Shown here: piece after piece, positions 1 to 5,619 of the stretch
Layout: every line of letters starts with the position of its first letter
Numbering within the stretch: the first letter of the stretch is position 1
Origin: an uncultured Actinomycetes bacterium
Lineage (GTDB): Bacteria > Actinomycetota > Actinomycetes > Nanopelagicales > Nanopelagicaceae
DNA length: 5,619 nucleotides
Assembly: GCA_903939005.1 (NCBI GenBank)
Contig: CAJAFH010000215.1
Span: 1 to 5,619 of the forward strand
Direction of reading: 5' to 3'
The notes under the pieces: generated by a model
What the model saw: only the letters and a program-made list of their open reading frames with translations
Databases searched by the model: none
What the model was told of the DNA's origin: nothing
Program-made: the position numbers and the translations under genes

Positions 1-2
1 CG

Positions 3-299
3 CTTGCTGCAGTTTCAAAACCTGAAGCAGATTACGTATTAATGGTTAAACCACAATTTGAAGTTGGTCGCGAACGTCTTGGTGCCGGTGGGGTAGTGCG
101 TGATCCAGCGCTACGTAAAGCAGCTGTAATTGAAGTTGCCGAATCTGCATACGATGTCGGGCTCGGAACCCTTGGGGTAACCGCAAGTCCATTGCCAGGA
201 CCGGCCGGCAATGTGGAATATTTCTTATGGTTACGTCGTGGTGCACCTGCCATTGATGAAGCAGCACTTGATCGCGCTATCGAGATTGGGCCGCAATAA
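3..299 (+). CDS. tlyA: TlyA family rRNA (cytidine-2'-O)-methyltransferase, C-terminal part (5'-truncated)
   Basis: This is the end of a gene entering from the left edge; 98 codons are visible, in frame from base 3 to a TAA stop at 297-299. Seen: the sequence VLMVKPQFEVGRERLG at about 36-83, then GGVVRDP, then GVTASPLPGPAGNVEYFLWLR, the characteristic end of TlyA/FtsJ-like methyltransferases. Known for the family: TlyA uses S-adenosylmethionine to methylate ribose 2'-OH groups of cytidines in 16S and 23S rRNA, and in mycobacteria this makes ribosomes sensitive to capreomycin/viomycin. The Lys of VKPQFE (bases 48-50) and the Glu of NVEYF match the last two members of the proposed K-D-K-E catalytic tetrad. 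The N-terminal S4-like RNA-binding domain and the SAM-binding loop lie outside the window. The ATG at 42 is internal, not a start, because conserved sequence continues upstream of it. The stop overlaps the next start codon by one base. The family call is firm; the exact target bases cannot be judged from this fragment. Confidence 0.93.
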   Translation, partial: LAAVSKPEADYVLMVKPQFEVGRERLGAGGVVRDPALRKAAVIEVAESAYDVGLGTLGVTASPLPGPAGNVEYFLWLRRGAPAIDEAALDRAIEIGPQ

Positions 300-1159
300 T
301 GAGTCAAAAGCGCACCGCAGTTTTAGTTGTTAATCCTTCACGAGCCGAAGCGGTTGAGGCAGCAAGCGTTCTTGCGGTATTGCTTCTAAAAGCAGATTTC
401 GATTTATTCACTATCTCAGACGTCGCAATTAGTGGTGTCACAAATAGCGCAGCAGAAAATTTACCGGCTGTCGAAATCGCAGTCGTCCTCGGTGGCGATG
501 GCACCATTTTGCGTGGAGCCGAGTTAACTCGCGAACGTAATATTCCTTTGTTAGGTATAAATATTGGCCACGTAGGATTTATGGCCGAAGTAATTCGTCC
601 TGAAATCAAGGCCGTTGCTAAGTCAGTAATTGATAAGAGCTACGGCCTAGATTCTCGAATGGTCCTTGCCTACGAAGTTATTCGAAATGGCGAAGTAATT
701 GATACGGGCTGGGCGTTAAATGAGGTAACGGTTGAACGTCAGCACACCACGATGGTTGAGTTGTTTGTGCAGATCGATGGTCGGCCACTTTCGCGCTGGG
801 GCTGCGATGGCTTAATCGCCTCTACGCCAACTGGATCAACGGCATATGCGTTCAGCGCGGGCGGGCCTGTTCTATGGCCAGAGGTTGAAGCACTTGTTTT
901 GCTGCCCATTTCAGCACATGCGTTGTTTGCTAGACCGATGGTTATTTCGCCGAAGTCGGAAATCGTGGTGGAAATTCAATCCGATGAAGCGCTGCTTTCA
1001 GCTGATGCGCTGCGTAAATTCCCACTGGCTAAGGGTGATCAAGTGCGGATTACCCGTGATGCCAGCAAGATTCTGCTTTCACATATCGTTGCTACTACAT
1101 TTACAGATCGCATTGTGGCCAAGTTCAAGTTACCGGTTGAAGGATGGCGCGGTGAGTGA
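299..1159 (+). CDS. nadK: NAD kinase (ATP/polyphosphate-dependent NAD+ 2'-phosphotransferase)
   Basis: The 286-residue product phosphorylates the 2'-hydroxyl of NAD+ to make NADP+, the only de novo source of NADP in the cell; it is cytosolic. Seen: GGDGT at residues 65-69 (the family hallmark, binding phosphate/NAD), INIGHVGFMAE at 88-97, ALNEV at 139-143 (the NE pair contacts NAD), and CDGLIASTPTGSTAYAFSAGG from residue 169, the conserved substrate-site block. These are followed by HALFARPMV (207-215) and an ending, FTDRIVAKFKLPVEGWRGE, close to actinobacterial NadK. It is somewhat shorter than the roughly 307-residue mycobacterial protein as I recall it, mainly in the region before GGDGT. 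The DG usually found near residue 236 reads Asp236-Ala237. The ATG shares its A with the tlyA stop (TAATG), and I see no strong ribosome binding site at the usual distance (only a GAG at 282-284), so translation probably depends on tlyA by re-initiation. The gene overlaps recN by 8 bases. I cannot tell ATP from polyphosphate preference by sequence. Confidence 0.96.
   Translation: MSQKRTAVLVVNPSRAEAVEAASVLAVLLLKADFDLFTISDVAISGVTNSAAENLPAVEIAVVLGGDGTILRGAELTRERNIPLLGINIGHVGFMAEVIRPEIKAVAKSVIDKSYGLDSRMVLAYEVIRNGEVIDTGWALNEVTVERQHTTMVELFVQIDGRPLSRWGCDGLIASTPTGSTAYAFSAGGPVLWPEVEALVLLPISAHALFARPMVISPKSEIVVEIQSDEALLSADALRKFPLAKGDQVRITRDASKILLSHIVATTFTDRIVAKFKLPVEGWRGE
1139..1144 (+). promoter_or_regulatory. 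Ribosome binding site for recN
   Basis: GAAGGA ends 7 bases before the GTG at 1152, inside the last codons of nadK. It is the best Shine-Dalgarno match near this junction and fixes the recN start at 1152 rather than at any upstream in-frame codon. Confidence 0.75.
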
Positions 1160-2870
1160 ACGCTCTTTCCTAAGCGAGATCACGATTAAAAATCTCGGTG
1201 TTATTGAATCTGCCACACTTGAATTTGAACCCGGCTTAACTGTATTAACTGGCGAAACAGGTGCCGGTAAAACTATGGTGCTAACTGCACTTAATTTAAT
1301 TTTAGGTGGCAAGAGCGATGCGGCCCTGGTCCGCACCGGTCAAGAGCGCTTAGTTGCTAGTGGCCGCTTCGCTGTTACTCAAGAGATTGCAGATAGTGCA
1401 AGTGATAAAGGTGCCGAGCTCGACGGTGATGAATTAATTCTTACTCGCAATGTAAACAGTGATGGCAAAAGTAAAGCAATTGCTGGCGGAATTTCGATTC
1501 CAGCGGGCACGCTCGCTGAACTAGCAGTTGAGTTGATTGAGATTCACGGACAAGCGGCAAATTTACAAATCACTAAGAGTTCAAAACAGCGCGAGTTACT
1601 TGACCGGTATGCCGGCTCGGGGCTGCGGCAGGTCTTGGCGTCATACCAAATTGAATTAGCTAATTACCAAACTCTTAAAGGTCGGATTTTAACACTTAAG
1701 AGTGCTGCAAGTAAGCGCGATGCTGAAATTGCTGAATTAACAGAGTTCACGAACGCATTTACCAAGCTCAAGCCAAAGAGCAGCGAGTTAGCTCAGATTG
1801 ATGTCGAAATTTCTAAACTTAGTTCGGTCGAAGAATTCCGAGTTGCCATCGCCACAGCTATAGGCGCGGTGGAAGATGAAGAGAATGGCACGCTGACTTC
1901 GTTGGGATTAGCGCGTAAAGCACTGGATTCAGTTCGCGCGAAAGACCCTGAGATCGAGAGCGTTTTTAGCAATCTATCGGATGCCTTCTTTTTACTAGGC
2001 GATGCGAACTCAACTCTCAATTCGTATTTATCATCGCTGGAGGCAGACCCGGATCGCTTAAGCGCCTTGCAAGAACGTAAAGCGGCGCTTAATTCCTGGC
2101 TCAAGAAATATGCAACTGCGGGCGATGATCTAGACGCGCTAATTTTAAGGGGCGAGAGTTCCAAGAGCGCTATGGCAGATCTAACTGGTGGCGATGAACT
2201 TATTGCCGAATTAGAAAAAGAATTGATCACTGTAAAGAAATCACTACTGGCAAAAGCGAGAGAACTCTCTTCAGTGCGAACTAAGTCAGCTCTAATGTTG
2301 GCAACTGCAGTTAGCGAAGAGATTCACGCGCTTTCAATGCCGCATACAAATTTGATTGTTCAGGTTAACCATCCTGACTATGCAGGCGCTCTAAAGGAAT
2401 CAGATTTCACGGCAACTGGTTGCGATGAAGTAACGCTTTTGCTGCAAGCTCATAAAGACGGCCCGCTGGTGCCAATTGCTAAAGGCGCATCTGGTGGCGA
2501 AATGTCTCGCGTTATGTTGGGGCTAGAAGTTGTACTGGCAAAGGTGCAGCCAGTTGGTACATATATTTTCGATGAAGTAGATGCTGGCGTAGGTGGCAAA
2601 GCTGCGATCGAAGTTGGCCGCCGATTAGCACTGCTTGCAAAGGATGCCCAGGTCATTGTGGTTACACATTTGCCGCAAGTCGCAGCATGGGCAGATTCGC
2701 ATTTCGTGGTCAAGAAAAGTAGTGACGGAAGCATTGTGGCAAGCGGTGTCAACAAACTCGCCGAAGCCGAACGGATTAATGAGATTGCAAGAATGCTGGC
2801 TGGCCTGGAAGATTCAGTTAGCGCACAAGAACACGCCGCTGAACTCTTAGCCATGCGCGCAAACGGTTAG
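1152..2870 (+). CDS. recN: DNA repair protein RecN (SMC-like ATPase)
   Basis: The 572-residue product, normal for RecN, is an SMC-related ATPase that acts early in RecA-dependent double-strand-break repair on the nucleoid. Seen, in order: an N-terminal ATPase half with LSEITIKNLGVIE (7-19), Walker A GETGAGKT (34-41) and the Q-loop region EIHGQ (130-134); a central helical coiled-coil segment (roughly 145-390, rich in Lys, Glu, Ala, Leu) containing the typical DPDRLSALQERKAAL stretch (299-313); and a C-terminal half with ABC signature KGASGGEMSR (444-453), Walker B/D-loop YIFDEVDAGVGG (471-482) and VVTHLPQVA (503-511). The ending IARMLAG (545-551) is also typical. The frame stays open upstream to 846, but family similarity begins at residue 7 after GTG 1152 and a GAAGGA site lies 7 bases before it, so GTG is chosen. 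It overlaps nadK by 8 bases, implying coupled translation. In many bacteria recN is SOS-induced; I saw no LexA-type operator here, so expression probably follows the operon. Confidence 0.97.
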   Translation: MSERSFLSEITIKNLGVIESATLEFEPGLTVLTGETGAGKTMVLTALNLILGGKSDAALVRTGQERLVASGRFAVTQEIADSASDKGAELDGDELILTRNVNSDGKSKAIAGGISIPAGTLAELAVELIEIHGQAANLQITKSSKQRELLDRYAGSGLRQVLASYQIELANYQTLKGRILTLKSAASKRDAEIAELTEFTNAFTKLKPKSSELAQIDVEISKLSSVEEFRVAIATAIGAVEDEENGTLTSLGLARKALDSVRAKDPEIESVFSNLSDAFFLLGDANSTLNSYLSSLEADPDRLSALQERKAALNSWLKKYATAGDDLDALILRGESSKSAMADLTGGDELIAELEKELITVKKSLLAKARELSSVRTKSALMLATAVSEEIHALSMPHTNLIVQVNHPDYAGALKESDFTATGCDEVTLLLQAHKDGPLVPIAKGASGGEMSRVMLGLEVVLAKVQPVGTYIFDEVDAGVGGKAAIEVGRRLALLAKDAQVIVVTHLPQVAAWADSHFVVKKSSDGSIVASGVNKLAEAERINEIARMLAGLEDSVSAQEHAAELLAMRANG

Positions 2871-4535
<1,665 letters not shown>

Positions 4536-4544
4536 TTTCCAATT

Positions 4545-4549
4545 AAGGA
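4545..4549 (+). promoter_or_regulatory. Ribosome binding site for ald
   Basis: AAGGA ends 6 bases before ATG 4556, in the 20-base pyrG-ald gap. It is a clear Shine-Dalgarno match at good spacing and supports that start codon. Confidence 0.75.
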
Positions 4550-4555
4550 TTAGCC

Positions 4556-5619
4556 ATGCAGGTCGGTATACCAAAAGAGATTAAGGTCCACGAGTCGCGA
4601 GTAGCAATTACTCCCGATGGTGTTAGCGAGTTAGTTCGCGCGGGACACGATGTTTTCATTGAAACAGGTGCTGGTCTTGGCTCAGCGATTACTGATGCTG
4701 ATTTCATTGCCCATGGCGCGAAGATATTGGCGTCTGCCGATGAAGTTTGGAACTCTGCAGAATTAATCTTGAAAGTTAAAGAGCCAATTGAAGTTGAATA
4801 CTCACGAATCAAATCTCACCACACCCTGTTTACCTACTTGCACTTAGCAGCCTCAAAGCCTTGTACCGATGCACTTATCGCTAGTGGTTGCGCAGCAATT
4901 GCGTACGAAACCGTTGAAAAGGATGGCCAGTTGCCACTGCTTGCGCCAATGAGTGAAGTTGCCGGGCGAATGGCAACTCAAGTCGGTGCCTATTCATTGC
5001 AGAAACCAAATGGTGGCCGCGGTGTTTTATTGGCTGGCGTACCCGGCGTAGCACCAGGCAAAGTTGTTGTAATCGGCGGGGGAGTTGCCGGCCTCAATGC
5101 CGCCGTCATCGCCATGGGAATGGGCGCCGATGTAACTGTCCTTGATCGCTCGATCCCACGGATGCAAGAGATTGATTCACTTTATGGTGGACGTATCAAG
5201 ACTCTGTTTTCTGCGCACGCTTCGATTGAACGTGAAGTATTGCAAGCCGATCTTGTTATTGGCGCAGTTCTAGTTCATGGAGCCAAAGCTCCAAAGTTAG
5301 TTAGCAACGAACTGGTTTCACGAATGAAACATGGTTCAGTTTTAGTTGATATCGCAATCGATCAAGGTGGTTGCTTTGAAGATTCAAAGCCAACTACTCA
5401 CGCTGAGCCCACATACAAAGTACACAATTCAACTTTCTACTGTGTGGCAAATATGCCTGGCGCAGTTCCAGTTGCCTCAACATATGCACTAACAAATGCA
5501 ACGATGCCCTACACCTTGGCTCTTGCTAATTTTGGTTGGGAAAATGCAGTCGCTAAAGATCTTTCGCTAGCCAAGGGTTTAAATATCAGTGGCGGAAAAG
5601 TTCGTTATCAAGCCGTAGC
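4556..5619 (+). CDS. ald: Alanine dehydrogenase (NAD+-dependent), 3'-truncated by window end
   Basis: The visible part is 354 complete codons with no stop; the family is usually about 371 residues, so only the last ~17 should be missing. The enzyme reversibly converts L-alanine, NAD+ and water to pyruvate, ammonium and NADH in the cytosol; some homologues also reduce glyoxylate to glycine. Seen: MQVGIPKEIK at the N-terminus with substrate-binding Arg15 (ESRVAITP), Lys75 in LKVKEP, catalytic His96 in FTYLHLAA, LPLLAPMSEVAGRMA (127-140), the Rossmann motif VVIGGGVAGLNAA (171-183) with Asp197 at the end of the second strand (NAD+ rather than NADP+), GAKAPKLVSN (242-251), Asp269 in DIAIDQGG (aligning with mycobacterial Asp270), and NMPGAVPVASTYALTNAT (299-316). 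This catalytic set separates it from transhydrogenase PntA, its closest relative. AAGGA lies 6 bases before the ATG. His241 replaces the Pro expected just before GAKAPK. It may allow growth on alanine as carbon and nitrogen source, or ammonium assimilation; direction in vivo is unknown. Confidence 0.97.
   Translation, partial: MQVGIPKEIKVHESRVAITPDGVSELVRAGHDVFIETGAGLGSAITDADFIAHGAKILASADEVWNSAELILKVKEPIEVEYSRIKSHHTLFTYLHLAASKPCTDALIASGCAAIAYETVEKDGQLPLLAPMSEVAGRMATQVGAYSLQKPNGGRGVLLAGVPGVAPGKVVVIGGGVAGLNAAVIAMGMGADVTVLDRSIPRMQEIDSLYGGRIKTLFSAHASIEREVLQADLVIGAVLVHGAKAPKLVSNELVSRMKHGSVLVDIAIDQGGCFEDSKPTTHAEPTYKVHNSTFYCVANMPGAVPVASTYALTNATMPYTLALANFGWENAVAKDLSLAKGLNISGGKVRYQAV

Noticed and set aside
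42..299. A small stand-alone gene starting at ATG 42
   Set aside because: TlyA-like sequence continues in frame upstream of this ATG to the window edge, so it is an internal methionine of a truncated tlyA.
304..609. Antisense open frame over the nadK 5' half
   Set aside because: It is the reverse of conserved NadK sequence including GGDGT, with no independent evidence of coding.
1793..2230. Antisense open frame of 145 codons over recN
   Set aside because: It is Ser/Ala-rich low-complexity sequence with no recognisable motif, lying opposite well-conserved RecN codons; it looks like a shadow of codon usage.
2450..2854. Antisense open frame of 134 codons over the recN 3' end
   Set aside because: It lies opposite the RecN signature and Walker B regions, is rich in Ser/Ala/Thr, and has no binding site or family resemblance.

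Overview
The window holds five co-directional (+ strand), almost gap-free genes with an actinobacterial signature: the 3' end of tlyA (rRNA 2'-O-methyltransferase), nadK (NAD kinase), recN (DNA repair ATPase), pyrG (CTP synthase) and a 3'-truncated ald (alanine dehydrogenase). The tlyA-nadK-recN order, the PyrG ending with its TQAHPE motif, the NadK ending (FTDR...LP..GWRG) and the Ald sequence all resemble Mycobacterium/Streptomyces homologues as I remember them. Base composition judged by eye is far below that of those genera (roughly the high 40s % GC, not computed), with many A/T-ending codons. Together with tight packing this suggests a streamlined, low-GC actinobacterium such as a planktonic freshwater lineage (Nanopelagicales/acI-like). 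That placement is inference.

Layout: positions 3-299 are the last 98 codons of tlyA. Its TAA shares one base with the nadK ATG (TAATG). nadK runs 299-1159 and overlaps a GTG-started recN (1152-2870) by 8 bases. A 33-base gap leads to pyrG (2904-4535), and a 20-base gap leads to ald (4556 to beyond the window end). No gap exceeds 33 bases, so there is no room for another gene, and I saw no convincing promoter, terminator hairpin, riboswitch, RNA gene, repeat, mobile element or CRISPR array.

Functionally this is a housekeeping cluster: rRNA modification, NADP supply, double-strand-break repair, CTP synthesis and alanine/pyruvate interconversion. The shared strand and minimal spacing suggest one transcript, but the products do not form a single pathway. 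All five frames look intact with their key catalytic residues, so I see ordinary core genes. I do not find evidence for a previously undescribed system. The points worth a second look are the compaction at recN-pyrG and pyrG-ald, two substitutions at usually conserved positions (NadK, Ald), and start-codon choices that automated calling could get wrong.
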